DNA from: Paenibacillus sp. Marseille-Q4541
GTDB lineage: Bacteria > Bacillota > Bacilli > Paenibacillales > Paenibacillaceae
NCBI RefSeq assembly: GCF_018310695.1
Contig: NZ_JAGXCY010000005.1
Coordinates: forward strand, 186,001-250,000
Direction: 5' to 3'
DNA length: 64,000 bases
The first letter of the stretch is position 1. Each line of letters opens with the position of its first letter. Position numbers and translations under genes: made by a program. The notes beneath the pieces are model-generated. The model saw only the letters and a list, made by a program, of their open reading frames with translations, ran no database searches and was not told the DNA's origin. Positions 1-7,287 of this stretch are shown one piece after another.

Positions 1-103
1 TAGTGTAGGTGGGCTTCGAGCTTCTATTTATAATGCAGTTCCTTATGAAAGTGTAAAGGCACTTACAGATTTTATGAAAGAATTTCAGAAAGTAAACGGA
101 TAA
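1..103 (+). CDS. serC: Phosphoserine aminotransferase, C-terminal end (partial)
   Basis: The window opens inside a gene read in the frame starting at base 2 and stopping with TAA at 101-103. The 33 visible residues include [11 protein letters not shown], the conserved C-terminal signature of SerC, followed by a helix ending KEFQKVNG. SerC is the PLP enzyme converting 3-phosphohydroxypyruvate to phosphoserine in serine biosynthesis. The active site is outside the window, so the call rests on the tail alone. An intrinsic terminator follows at 130-167. Confidence 0.8.
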   Translation, partial: SVGGLRASIYNAVPYESVKALTDFMKEFQKVNG

Positions 104-129
104 AATATGAATTATTGATGAAATTTTCA

Positions 130-167
130 AAAGTCTCCCTCAAAAATTTGTGGGAGACTTTCTTTTA
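130..167 (+). terminator. Intrinsic terminator after serC
   Basis: The arms AAAGTCTCCC (130-139) and GGGAGACTTT (152-161) pair perfectly over 10 bp and are followed by TCTTTTA. It separates serC from trmL. Confidence 0.85.
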
Positions 168-217
168 TATTATAATTTAATTCTTATACAGTTCATACAA
201 GAGGAGAATTGAGTCAG

Positions 218-682
218 ATGGCATTACACATCGTATTAGTGGAACCCGAGATTCCGGCGAATACCGGCAATATAGCAAGAACTTGTGCTGCAACAGGAAC
301 TCATCTTCATCTTGTCCATCCGTTAGGTTTCAATACTGATGATCGTACTTTGAAACGCGCAGGACTGGACTACTGGCATGCAGTAAATATCGAGTATCAT
401 AATTCTTTTGAAGAAGTACAGCAGAAATATGCCGAAAATCGGTTTTTTTATGCAACAACCAAAGCGAAGAATCGGTACAGTGACTTTCAATTTCAGGACG
501 GGGACTTCCTAGTTTTTGGAAAAGAAACAAAAGGTCTTCCACCAGAGCTGATCGCTGGTAATCCGGAAACTTGTATGCGTATGCCGATGTCAGATGCAGT
601 CAGATCTCTCAATTTGTCCAATTCTGCGGCAATTATCGTATATGAGGCACTAAGACAACTAGATTTCCCGGGAATCGAGTAA
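218..682 (+). CDS. trmL: tRNA (cytidine(34)-2'-O)-methyltransferase, TrmL family
   Basis: A SPOUT-class methyltransferase of 154 residues, the usual TrmL length. It is expected to 2'-O-methylate the wobble base of tRNA-Leu isoacceptors using S-adenosylmethionine. Family landmarks are EPEIPANTGNIARTC near the N-terminus, FGKETKGLP in the middle and MRSLNLSNS-like MSDAVRSLNLSNSAA near the C-terminus, which forms the SAM-binding trefoil knot. A TTG at 209 lies only two bases from GAGGAG (201-206), so the ATG at 218 is the better start. It is a single gene between serC and an AbrB-like regulator. Confidence 0.9.
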   Translation: MALHIVLVEPEIPANTGNIARTCAATGTHLHLVHPLGFNTDDRTLKRAGLDYWHAVNIEYHNSFEEVQQKYAENRFFYATTKAKNRYSDFQFQDGDFLVFGKETKGLPPELIAGNPETCMRMPMSDAVRSLNLSNSAAIIVYEALRQLDFPGIE

Positions 683-840
683 TTTGGTATACTCTGGTAA
701 TCAACTTTCGAAAAAATGGTTCCTAAAAGAAAGTTAATAAAATTATTAATTTCTTGCAGGATTCGACAAAAACGTAGCGAATGTATAAACATAGTACAAT
801 TGTACCTAGAAATATTTTTGAACAGGAGTGTGTACTGTTA

Positions 841-1095
841 ATGAAACCTGCTGGAGTAGTACGCAAAGTAGATCAACTTGGAAGAATCGTGCTGCCGAAA
901 TCTTTGCGCAAACGGTATCAGATGAATGAAGGAGATCCCGTGGAGATTTTAGTGCAAGGAGATCATATCATCCTTGAGCGTTATCGTCCGAAATGTATTT
1001 TTTGTGGATCTATGGAAGAAGTGAGTGAATTCAAAGATCGTTATATTTGCGGATCGTGCCTCACAGAAATGACGGGGCTTCAAGAGAACGCCTAA
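841..1095 (+). CDS. AbrB-family transition-state regulator with C-terminal zinc ribbon
   Basis: A protein of 84 residues. Residues 1-46 match the AbrB swapped-hairpin DNA-binding domain (GVVRKVDQLGRIVLPKSLR, then GDPVEILV and IILERY). Residues 50-75 carry CIFCG and CGSC, two Cys pairs that probably bind zinc in place of the AbrB oligomerisation domain of Bacillus subtilis. Such regulators bind AT-rich promoters and control post-exponential genes. Start: the frame is open from an ATG at 781, but AGGAG at 824-828 and homology point to 841. Targets cannot be told from sequence. Confidence 0.85.
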   Translation: MKPAGVVRKVDQLGRIVLPKSLRKRYQMNEGDPVEILVQGDHIILERYRPKCIFCGSMEEVSEFKDRYICGSCLTEMTGLQENA

Positions 1096-1150
1096 TGTGT
1101 CCATAGGACACGAATTGCAGGCGTGATATATATGTTACGTCTTGCCTTAC

Positions 1151-1188
1151 AAAAAAAAGCTCGCCTCGTTTGAGGTGAGCTTTTTTTT
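1151..1188. terminator. Bidirectional intrinsic terminator
   Basis: A run of A, then AGCTCGCCTC, loop GTTT, then GAGGTGAGCT and a run of T. The A and T runs on either side let it act for the AbrB-like gene on + and the small gene on -. Confidence 0.85.
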
Positions 1189-1195
1189 GCTGTTT

Positions 1196-1300
1196 CTAAA
1201 GGCCCTTTGTCTTGTCATCATTATAGGAGGATGTCAAAATACCTACTAAGTAAAGTACAAGTACTAGGGTGATGATCCAGAAAGTCAACGAGAATGACAT
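1196..1300 (-). CDS. Small single-pass membrane protein, 34 aa
   Basis: A short reading frame beginning MSFSLTFWIITLV and ending SYNDDKTKGL. Residues 3-23 are nearly all hydrophobic and would form one membrane helix; the tail is polar and charged. An AGGAGG ribosome site (1309-1314) lies 8 bases before the ATG, and a good terminator follows the stop, so it is probably a real gene. It lies 68 bases downstream of the phosphodiester-glycosidase gene on the same strand. I do not recognise the family. Size and layout recall single-helix accessory subunits such as KdpF or CydX, but no partner transporter or oxidase is nearby. Confidence 0.6.
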   Translation of the reverse strand: MSFSLTFWIITLVLVLYLVGILTSSYNDDKTKGL

Positions 1301-1368
1301 GTCATCCACCTCCTGTAATCTCGTATCCCTTATTATACCTATACTTGAATAAAAAAGGAATCTTTTCC

Positions 1369-2439
1369 CTATTCATAAAACAAAAAATGAGTCGGAACTT
1401 TTCTGAGATTTCCATCAGATGGCTGATTCACCACTCGACCATCCAGAATTAGGGAGGCAGAGCCCCCTCCATCGAGATTATAAGCATCCTGAACGCCTAG
1501 AGTATACATTTTGTGCTGTAGTTCCTCCAAGGTTGCTCCTGAGCTGCCTTTTTCGTCATAACCGTCTACAACGAGAATGAGGAGCTGATCGTCTTTATAG
1601 TTGCCTATGACGGTACGTGGGGCAAGGCGAGGTGTATTCTTCCATTTAGAAGGGATGACCGTCTTGTTTCCATTCTTCATCAGCATGGGAACAAAAGTAG
1701 CACCGAAAATAGGTTCCTGTTGATCGAGTGCATACTTGTTAAAGAACCTTCCTCCAATGAGCTTACCTTCTTTATTCATTCCGACAAAAGACAGGTCTTT
1801 AACACTCGGATGAAATCCTGTCACATATTTTCCATCCTGTACCGTGGTGCCGAGCGGGAATCTTTCCCCACCGCTATCTGCATAACCACCGGCATTGATC
1901 CCGGCGACCGCTCCACTGCGCAGGGCTGCCTGAAGTGTTGTCTGGGAGGATCCAAGTTCATCGTCTAATGCCATTTGCATGGCGGAAGGATCCTTCAGCT
2001 TTATTTTCATAGCATATCCTTGGTAAGTCCCAGGGTTTACTTTATAAAGTTCAATGCGAATACGATCACTGTCGATGACTTCACTCGGAACCCCGAGCTT
2101 AGTCTGTATACGACGATTGTAAACGGCTTCCGGTTTTTTGGCTTGTGCTGCCGTCATATTCGCAATGCTTTCCATCGTTTTGCTTGTACTTTTATAAAGT
2201 TCGGTTGTTTTCTGGAGTGAAGAAGATGTGCTCTCGGCAAGCGTCTTTGCTACGTTCAGGTCACTTTTGATTTCTTCCGTTCGGTTCCAAATATCATTTG
2301 AAGATACATAGTGTTCTGTGGGCTCACTAAAGTCCATAGCTAGGGGCTGCTGCAGCACCAGGAGACAGAAAATGATCCCGACAAACGGAGCTGTCGCGAG
2401 CATCAGGAAACGGTTTAGTCTTTTTGTCGTTAATATCAT
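1369..2439 (-). CDS. Membrane-anchored phosphodiester glycosidase (NAGPA-domain) protein
   Basis: A protein of 356 residues. Residues 12-30 form an N-terminal membrane anchor, followed by a Ser/Thr-rich helical stretch to about 100. The C-terminal two thirds resemble the phosphodiester glycosidase domain (PF09992): AGINAGGYAD, then APRTVIGNYKDDQLL, VVDGYD and YNLDGGGSASL near the end. Enzymes of this family cleave sugar phosphodiesters, and bacterial members are often linked to extracellular polysaccharide or cell-wall sugar phosphates. The start overlaps the stop of the upstream coiled-coil protein by 4 bases (ATGA), so the two are probably translated together at the cell surface. The substrate is unknown. 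Confidence 0.8.
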   Translation of the reverse strand: MILTTKRLNRFLMLATAPFVGIIFCLLVLQQPLAMDFSEPTEHYVSSNDIWNRTEEIKSDLNVAKTLAESTSSSLQKTTELYKSTSKTMESIANMTAAQAKKPEAVYNRRIQTKLGVPSEVIDSDRIRIELYKVNPGTYQGYAMKIKLKDPSAMQMALDDELGSSQTTLQAALRSGAVAGINAGGYADSGGERFPLGTTVQDGKYVTGFHPSVKDLSFVGMNKEGKLIGGRFFNKYALDQQEPIFGATFVPMLMKNGNKTVIPSKWKNTPRLAPRTVIGNYKDDQLLILVVDGYDEKGSSGATLEELQHKMYTLGVQDAYNLDGGGSASLILDGRVVNQPSDGNLRKVPTHFLFYE

Positions 2440-2846
2440 TTCAGCAAGTCCATTTTTTTCTGGAGTGTATCCAGTTGTTTTTTGACTTCCCTGAGCTCAG
2501 TGTACAGCTGATTGCTGTTATCTGACGTATTTCCGGCATTGTCTTTCGTAAAAGTGAGCAGCTCGTTAAAGGTTTTGACTTGTTCCTGGATTGTTGTAAT
2601 CTCTGCCGCAATTTCCGTCATCTGTGTCTGATAATCTTGTTTGACAGCCGTTAACTGTTCATTCGTATAGGTTTTCATCTCATTCACCATTTGATGTTTT
2701 AAGTGATTACTATAGGAATAGGCTGCCCAAACGCCCACAGCGATAATAAGGATCCATAAGATCAGGAACATACGGACTGAGCGTTTGTTCTTACTTGCAG
2801 CTTGCCTAGTGTGATGGCTCGGTGACTGCTCTGTAGATGGATTCAT
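2436..2846 (-). CDS. Single-pass membrane protein with coiled coil
   Basis: A protein of 136 residues: a polar N-terminal tail of about 25 residues, a membrane helix at about 26-45 (FLILWILIIAVGVWAAY), then a Gln/Glu/Lys/Thr-rich region to the end with heptad-like spacing typical of a coiled coil. GAGGAGTGG lies just before the ATG. It is the first gene of a two-gene operon with the NAGPA-domain protein and overlaps it by 4 bases. It may hold or cluster that enzyme at the membrane; this is inference from context. I recognise no named family. Confidence 0.7.
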   Translation of the reverse strand: MNPSTEQSPSHHTRQAASKNKRSVRMFLILWILIIAVGVWAAYSYSNHLKHQMVNEMKTYTNEQLTAVKQDYQTQMTEIAAEITTIQEQVKTFNELLTFTKDNAGNTSDNSNQLYTELREVKKQLDTLQKKMDLLK

Positions 2847-3191
2847 TTTTCACCACTCCTCGCAATAAACGACCATATTCTATATTTTTTCCAGTCCTCA
2901 TTCTATCATGGGCCTATCATTTCCGCAAAAATGAACTTCTTAAGGGAAATAAAGAAAAAGAGATTGCATCGGAAGGAAGTCCTAGGATACAATTTCATAT
3001 ATAGACCAAATTAAGGACTTAAGAGGGATGCATTTTTCGACAATTTATGATTTTCTGATAGATTTATATAATAAGCTTCCTCTAAACATACATTGTCGCA
3101 CATAAGGCTCGTAAGTCATGAATTAGGCTAGAACATCGATCTAACGATCTTTCTAAACAATATATCAACTAAGTCACTAGGAGGAGCTTTT
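2847..3191. other. Intergenic region between divergent genes
   Basis: 345 bases of AT-rich sequence between the - strand coiled-coil gene and the + strand response regulator. It should hold promoters for both. One candidate for the regulator is TTGCAT (2964-2969), an 18-base spacer and TACAAT (2988-2993), which would leave a leader of almost 200 bases. No riboswitch fold was recognised. Confidence 0.4.
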
Positions 3192-3845
3192 ATGAGAAAG
3201 GTATGGCAGGTGGTCTTGATAGACATTCACCCGACCAGCATGCTGGGTACAAAGCTAATTTTGGAAGAACATCAAGATCTGACGGTGAAAGCAATGGTTT
3301 CAACAGGAAGAGAAGGACTGGAAGAAGTGAGCAATCTTGTTCCTGATCTAGTTCTTATGGATTATAAATTGCCTGATGGAGAGGCTGATCAATTTATAGA
3401 ACAAATGAAGCAAGTTTCAGCGAACACCCATATCATCGTAATGACAGATGAAGATAATTTGAATCTGTTTAAAAAATATATTGGACTTGGTGCAAGCGGA
3501 GTAATGTCTAAGCAGTCTTCACCTTTGAAATTGATTCATTTAATTACGGGTTTACGTGAAGGACTAGCCACGATCCCTTTGACATGGCTTCAAAATGAAG
3601 ATTGGACACAACTTGGGGAAACGGAACTGGATATGGACATTCAGCTTACGGATATGGAGAAGTTCATTATGGAAAGGATTGTTCAAGGGATTACCTACGA
3701 CAAGATCGCAAGTGAGATTGATGTGAGTCGTAGATCCGTTGATAACTACTTACGGAAGATATATACGAAACTTGGCGTATCCAGCAGAGCACAAGCTATT
3801 GAGCAGTTTACGCTCTACACGAAGTCTAAAAAGCAGCATGCATAA
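3192..3845 (+). CDS. LuxR/ComA-like orphan response regulator
   Basis: A two-domain response regulator of 217 residues. The receiver domain (about 5-120) has the acidic pocket residue D11, the phosphoacceptor Asp57 in LVLMDYKLP, Thr85 in IIVMTD and Lys107 in MSKQ. The C-terminal region (about 148-210) is a LuxR-type helix-turn-helix, with DKIASEIDVSRRSVDNYL as recognition segment. The N-terminal HPTSMLGTKLILEE resembles ComA of Bacillus subtilis. No histidine kinase is adjacent, so its partner lies elsewhere. GGAGG sits 6-7 bases before the ATG. Its targets are unknown. Confidence 0.85.
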   Translation: MRKVWQVVLIDIHPTSMLGTKLILEEHQDLTVKAMVSTGREGLEEVSNLVPDLVLMDYKLPDGEADQFIEQMKQVSANTHIIVMTDEDNLNLFKKYIGLGASGVMSKQSSPLKLIHLITGLREGLATIPLTWLQNEDWTQLGETELDMDIQLTDMEKFIMERIVQGITYDKIASEIDVSRRSVDNYLRKIYTKLGVSSRAQAIEQFTLYTKSKKQHA

Positions 3846-3962
3846 ATGAATATTTGTTGAAGGCATATTGATTCGTGGTAGCGAATAACCTGTATACGTC
3901 CCAATTCTTGTTGATGAATGCACAAGGGGCATGAATCGAATGAAAAGATATGGAGGGCTGAC

Positions 3963-5189
3963 ATGGAATTTTCCTTTGCTTCCCGCTCCTCAAAATTGCT
4001 GTCTTCTCATCTGAATAGGGTGAATAAGGAACAGCGACAGAGCTCTTTTATTTCTCTAGCAGAGGAATTACCAGCGGAAGAGTTTTTTCCAATTAAGCGA
4101 CTTGGGGAAGCGGCCCGCAAAGTACTTTCTTCCGATCCTTCGGTTCTGCAATATGGGGAGCCAGAGGGATACGCTCCGTTAAGAAGCTGGATTAGCGAAG
4201 ATTGGAAGCAGAGAAGAGGTATGCAGACGGCCGCCGATCAGATTTTACTCACGACGGGAACACAGCAAGCCATTGATCTCATTACAAGGCTGCTTGTGGA
4301 TACAGGTGATTCTGTTGTGGTCGAGAATCCCACGTCTCCAGGCTGCCTTCAGGTGTTGGAAATGCAAGGTGCTGATATTATAGCGGTGGAGAATGACCTA
4401 GAAGGAATATTACCTGATTGCTTGGAAGCGCAGTTTCAAAGAGCGAAACCGAAACTGCTTTTTGCTGCGCCTAGCTTTTCGAATCCAACCGGGATTTTAT
4501 GGAGTCTGGAACGACGTAAGGCAGTATTAGAATTATGCCGCAAATATGAAGTGCTTATTATCGAAGATGATTCTTATGGTGAACTACATTTTGGAACGGA
4601 AGAGGCGGCTGCCTGCTTCTCGGAATCTTATCCTGCTCTATACGCACTGGATGTAATGGATGGTGGAAATCAGGTGCTATACATTGGTTCTTTCAGTAAA
4701 ACAATCGCACCTGCTCTTCGAACAGGCTGGGCTGTTGGGGATAAGACATTGATTAAAGGTATGTCTTCTTTAAAACAAATGGCCGACTGGCAATCAAGTC
4801 CCATGAACCAACAAATCCTATATCATTTACTCCATGAGTCTTCATTTCGATGGAAGGATCATCTAGCATTATTAAATAGGGAGTATGAAGTGAGATTAAA
4901 GCTCATGCTTGAGCTTTTAAAAAGACCGGGATTCAAAGAAGTGAAATACCATCCTCCATCTGGAGGAATGTATTTGTGGATTCAGTTACCAAACGGGCTA
5001 AGTAGCGAAGCGTTGCTGAGAGCTTCTATAAGGCGGGGCGTTGCCTTTTTGCCAGGAAGCAGATGTTCACCTGGAAAACAGACCGATGAATATATTCGAA
5101 TCAACTTTAGTAGACCTGGAAGAGAAGAATTACTTCTAGGTATGAATTTGATCAGTGAAGCAATACAGGAGTTTACGGCTAGAAGATAA
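3963..5189 (+). CDS. PLP-dependent class I/II aminotransferase, MocR-like without DNA-binding domain
   Basis: A fold-type I aminotransferase of 408 residues. Lys246 in SFSKTIAPALRTGW is the expected Schiff-base lysine. Other landmarks are TTGTQQAIDL (cofactor phosphate), APSFSNPTG and IIEDDSYGEL (Asp that pairs with the pyridine nitrogen), and RINFSRP near the end, the substrate-carboxylate Arg. It resembles the catalytic half of MocR/GntR fusions and 2-aminoadipate transaminases, but the N-terminal winged helix is absent. The ATG at 3963 follows GGAGGG; an upstream ATG at 3918 has no good ribosome site. A terminator follows directly. Substrate unknown; the response regulator gene ends 117 bases upstream. 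Confidence 0.8.
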   Translation: MEFSFASRSSKLLSSHLNRVNKEQRQSSFISLAEELPAEEFFPIKRLGEAARKVLSSDPSVLQYGEPEGYAPLRSWISEDWKQRRGMQTAADQILLTTGTQQAIDLITRLLVDTGDSVVVENPTSPGCLQVLEMQGADIIAVENDLEGILPDCLEAQFQRAKPKLLFAAPSFSNPTGILWSLERRKAVLELCRKYEVLIIEDDSYGELHFGTEEAAACFSESYPALYALDVMDGGNQVLYIGSFSKTIAPALRTGWAVGDKTLIKGMSSLKQMADWQSSPMNQQILYHLLHESSFRWKDHLALLNREYEVRLKLMLELLKRPGFKEVKYHPPSGGMYLWIQLPNGLSSEALLRASIRRGVAFLPGSRCSPGKQTDEYIRINFSRPGREELLLGMNLISEAIQEFTARR

Positions 5190-5226
5190 GGAACGCCCAA
5201 GTTGCTAAGGGTGTTCCTCTTTTTTT
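5189..5226 (+). terminator. Intrinsic terminator after aminotransferase
   Basis: AGGAACGCCC (5189-5198) pairs with GGGTGTTCCT (5209-5218) with one G-U pair, followed by CTTTTTTT. It begins at the stop codon. Confidence 0.8.
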
Positions 5227-5256
5227 GTATTAATATTTTCCATTTGAAATAAGTAG

Positions 5257-5320
5257 TTGCACTCACTAACATTTTTATATAGAATATGTATTAGTCAGTT
5301 GCATTAACTTTCTCAGTTAA
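5257..5320 (+). promoter_or_regulatory. Probable promoter and operator-like repeats of azoreductase gene
   Basis: TTGCAC (5257-5262), a 17-base spacer and TAGAAT (5280-5285) form a plausible sigma-A promoter. AGTTGCACT (5255-5263) is repeated as AGTTGCATT (5297-5305), and TTAACT (5304-5309) pairs with AGTTAA (5315-5320). Azoreductases are commonly controlled by redox- or quinone-sensing repressors, so these repeats could be operators; that is inference. Confidence 0.45.
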
Positions 5321-5432
5321 GTGACGATCATGACTGTAGCAAATCATATATCACTTGTTAATATTGAAAGAGTATATAGATAGATTATTTGTTACAGCAA
5401 AACTATTTATAAATATGGGGGAGAACTATCAC

Positions 5433-6059
5433 ATGTCTAAAATTCTATTTATCAAAGCAAACGACCGCCCAGCGGATCAAGCAGTAAGTGTACAAATGTA
5501 CGACGCATTTTACAATGCATACAAAGAAGCAAACCCAGCAGACCAAATCGTTGAGCTGGATCTATATGCAGCTAACCTTCCTGCATACGGTAACGATGCA
5601 GCAACAGGTACTTTTAAAGTAGCAAAAGGTATCGAAACTACACCTGCAGAGCAAGAAGCTGCAGATCTAGCTGCTTTCTACCAAAAACAATTCTTTGAAG
5701 CTGATAAAGTGGTTGTAGCATTCCCGCTTTGGAACTTCACTGTTCCTGCACCACTCGTAAACTACATTTCTTACCTGAGCCAAGCAGGCGTAACATTCAA
5801 ATATACAGCTGAAGGTCCAGTAGGCCTTGCAGGCGACAAAAAAGTTGCTCTTCTGAACGCACGTGGTGGCGTTTATTCTGAAGGTCCTGCAGCAGCAAGC
5901 GAACTTGCTGTGAAATATGTATCTTCTGCTTTCGGTTTCTGGGGTATCCAGGATCTTGAAGTTCACATCATTGAAGGACATAATGCATTCCCTGACCGTG
6001 CTGCACAAATCGTACAAGACGGTTTGAGAAGTGTTGCGGAAGCAGCTGCACGTTTCTAA
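5433..6059 (+). CDS. azoR: FMN-dependent NADH:quinone oxidoreductase / azoreductase
   Basis: A flavodoxin-fold protein of 208 residues, the normal AzoR length. FIKANDRPADQAVS near the start fits the FMN-phosphate loop, FPLWNFTVPAPLVNYI is the AzoR signature next to the flavin, and LLNARGGVYSEG lies over the isoalloxazine ring. It reduces quinones and azo compounds with NADH and protects against quinone and thiol stress. GGGGGAG precedes ATG 5433; the longer frame from 5355 has no ribosome site. Codon choice looks biased toward a few codons, as in highly expressed genes. Monocistronic, with its own promoter and terminator. Confidence 0.9.
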   Translation: MSKILFIKANDRPADQAVSVQMYDAFYNAYKEANPADQIVELDLYAANLPAYGNDAATGTFKVAKGIETTPAEQEAADLAAFYQKQFFEADKVVVAFPLWNFTVPAPLVNYISYLSQAGVTFKYTAEGPVGLAGDKKVALLNARGGVYSEGPAAASELAVKYVSSAFGFWGIQDLEVHIIEGHNAFPDRAAQIVQDGLRSVAEAAARF

Positions 6060-6076
6060 TTAGAAATCAAATGAAG

Positions 6077-6123
6077 AAGGCTGAATTTCTCCCTAATTAG
6101 GGAAGGAATTCAGCCTTTTTTTT
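6077..6123 (+). terminator. Intrinsic terminator after azoreductase
   Basis: AAGGCTGAATT (6077-6087) pairs with AATTCAGCCTT (6107-6117), with an inner CCCTAATTAGGG palindrome and a T-run. The stop of the convergent - strand gene follows at 6140, so it may serve both. Confidence 0.85.
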
Positions 6124-6139
6124 ATCAGACAAGCTGTCT

Positions 6140-6901
6140 TCATTTCGCAGAGTAATCATCAGTATCGACTTCCTCAGCAATAAAATAATTGGTTTGATCC
6201 GGAATGTTCTGTTGCAGGACATTATTATAGGTCGTTAATGCTTCTCTTCCTGCGGTAGTAAGCGTATAGCGACCTCTTTCGATGCGTTCAAACCAACCAT
6301 AGTAATTGTTCTGTAGAATGGCAGCAGTGGTACTAATTCCGGTTGCTCTTGCGAGCTGAGCAGGAGAAGAGAAGGGTAAAGGTTCGAGCGCATAAGCTAT
6401 TTTTAAAGCTCTTTCCCGGTAAGCGGTGACGAGCTTTTTTTGGTGGCTGCCTCCAAGGTTGTAATCCCCGCTCCGACCTTCGAACTCACGCAGCAATTTT
6501 TGTTTGCGGATGGACTTTTTTGATTTCATTTGTTGCTGTGGTTCACATAATATATCTACAAGTGCAGGTTTTGTTTTATAAATGGTCACTGTAATAAGTC
6601 CCAGCCCAAGTTTCTGGCAAAGATCCGTAATTTCTCCAAATCGCTGATTTACCGCACCCCGTTTTACCCGATTGCGTTCTACAGCGAGATAGACGTTGTT
6701 ACTTGTCTTTAACCGCTGCATTCCCTGAAGTAAAAGGGACAGATTAAACGACTTCTTGATCTCTACGATGAGTGGCTCAGTCATTCCTTCTTTTACTCCC
6801 ACAAGATCACAATATCTGACTTCGGCCTTAATATGATACCCTTGCTTCTCGAAAAAGGATTTTACGGGTTCATATAATTCAGTTTCATACCCAACGGCCA
6901 T
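6140..6901 (-). CDS. DUF2161-type PD-(D/E)XK phosphodiesterase-like protein
   Basis: A protein of 253 residues. The N-terminal half has a nuclease-like core: Asp in YCDLVGV and the pair in LIVEIKKSF fit a PD-(D/E)XK site, followed by a helix and AVERNR. The C-terminal part (about 165-235) has a winged-helix look, with SPAQLARATGISTTAAILQNN and a following wing. This matches the DUF2161 family, whose role is not known to me. AAAGGAG stands 11 bases before the ATG. Not in an operon. Nuclease activity is a family-based inference only. Confidence 0.65.
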   Translation of the reverse strand: MAVGYETELYEPVKSFFEKQGYHIKAEVRYCDLVGVKEGMTEPLIVEIKKSFNLSLLLQGMQRLKTSNNVYLAVERNRVKRGAVNQRFGEITDLCQKLGLGLITVTIYKTKPALVDILCEPQQQMKSKKSIRKQKLLREFEGRSGDYNLGGSHQKKLVTAYRERALKIAYALEPLPFSSPAQLARATGISTTAAILQNNYYGWFERIERGRYTLTTAGREALTTYNNVLQQNIPDQTNYFIAEEVDTDDYSAK

Positions 6902-7287
6902 CCTTTATCAAACTCCTTTATGAATTTACCACTTCTAATTTCGCATGTTTATTCATACATGTACAAGTATAACGTTGCTCATTATTTTCACCTTAGTATA
7001 ACATACAGAAGGATTTCAATATTTTTCTTTGCCTGCCCTGTCTGGTTTTTTGGATGAAAAGGGGGGACCTGTCACAAAAAAAGTGGCAACTTATCCGAAT
7101 TAACGCATAGGTATGTAATACACTTTTTTTTAGATTTAAATGTCGGACTTCTTCCACTTCAGTGATCAGAATCTGCCAGCGGAAGAGCTAGACACATAGG
7201 AAAAGCTGTAAGCAAGAGGTTAATGGAATGGACCTTATTCGGAGTGGATGCTGAATCACTATGGAGCCATGGGAGGTACGAAAGCGC
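6902..7287. other. Intergenic region upstream of prkA
   Basis: 386 bases between divergent genes, with promoters expected for both. I saw no RNA element, no convincing sigma-A hexamer pair and no small gene with a ribosome site. In related Bacillales prkA is read by the sporulation factor sigma-E; no clear sigma-E match could be confirmed by eye. Confidence 0.4.

Noticed and set aside
3028..3105. A 25-codon frame (MHFSTIYDF start) upstream of the response regulator
   Set aside because: AGAGGG abuts the ATG with no spacing and no peptide pheromone or export gene is near, so support is too weak.
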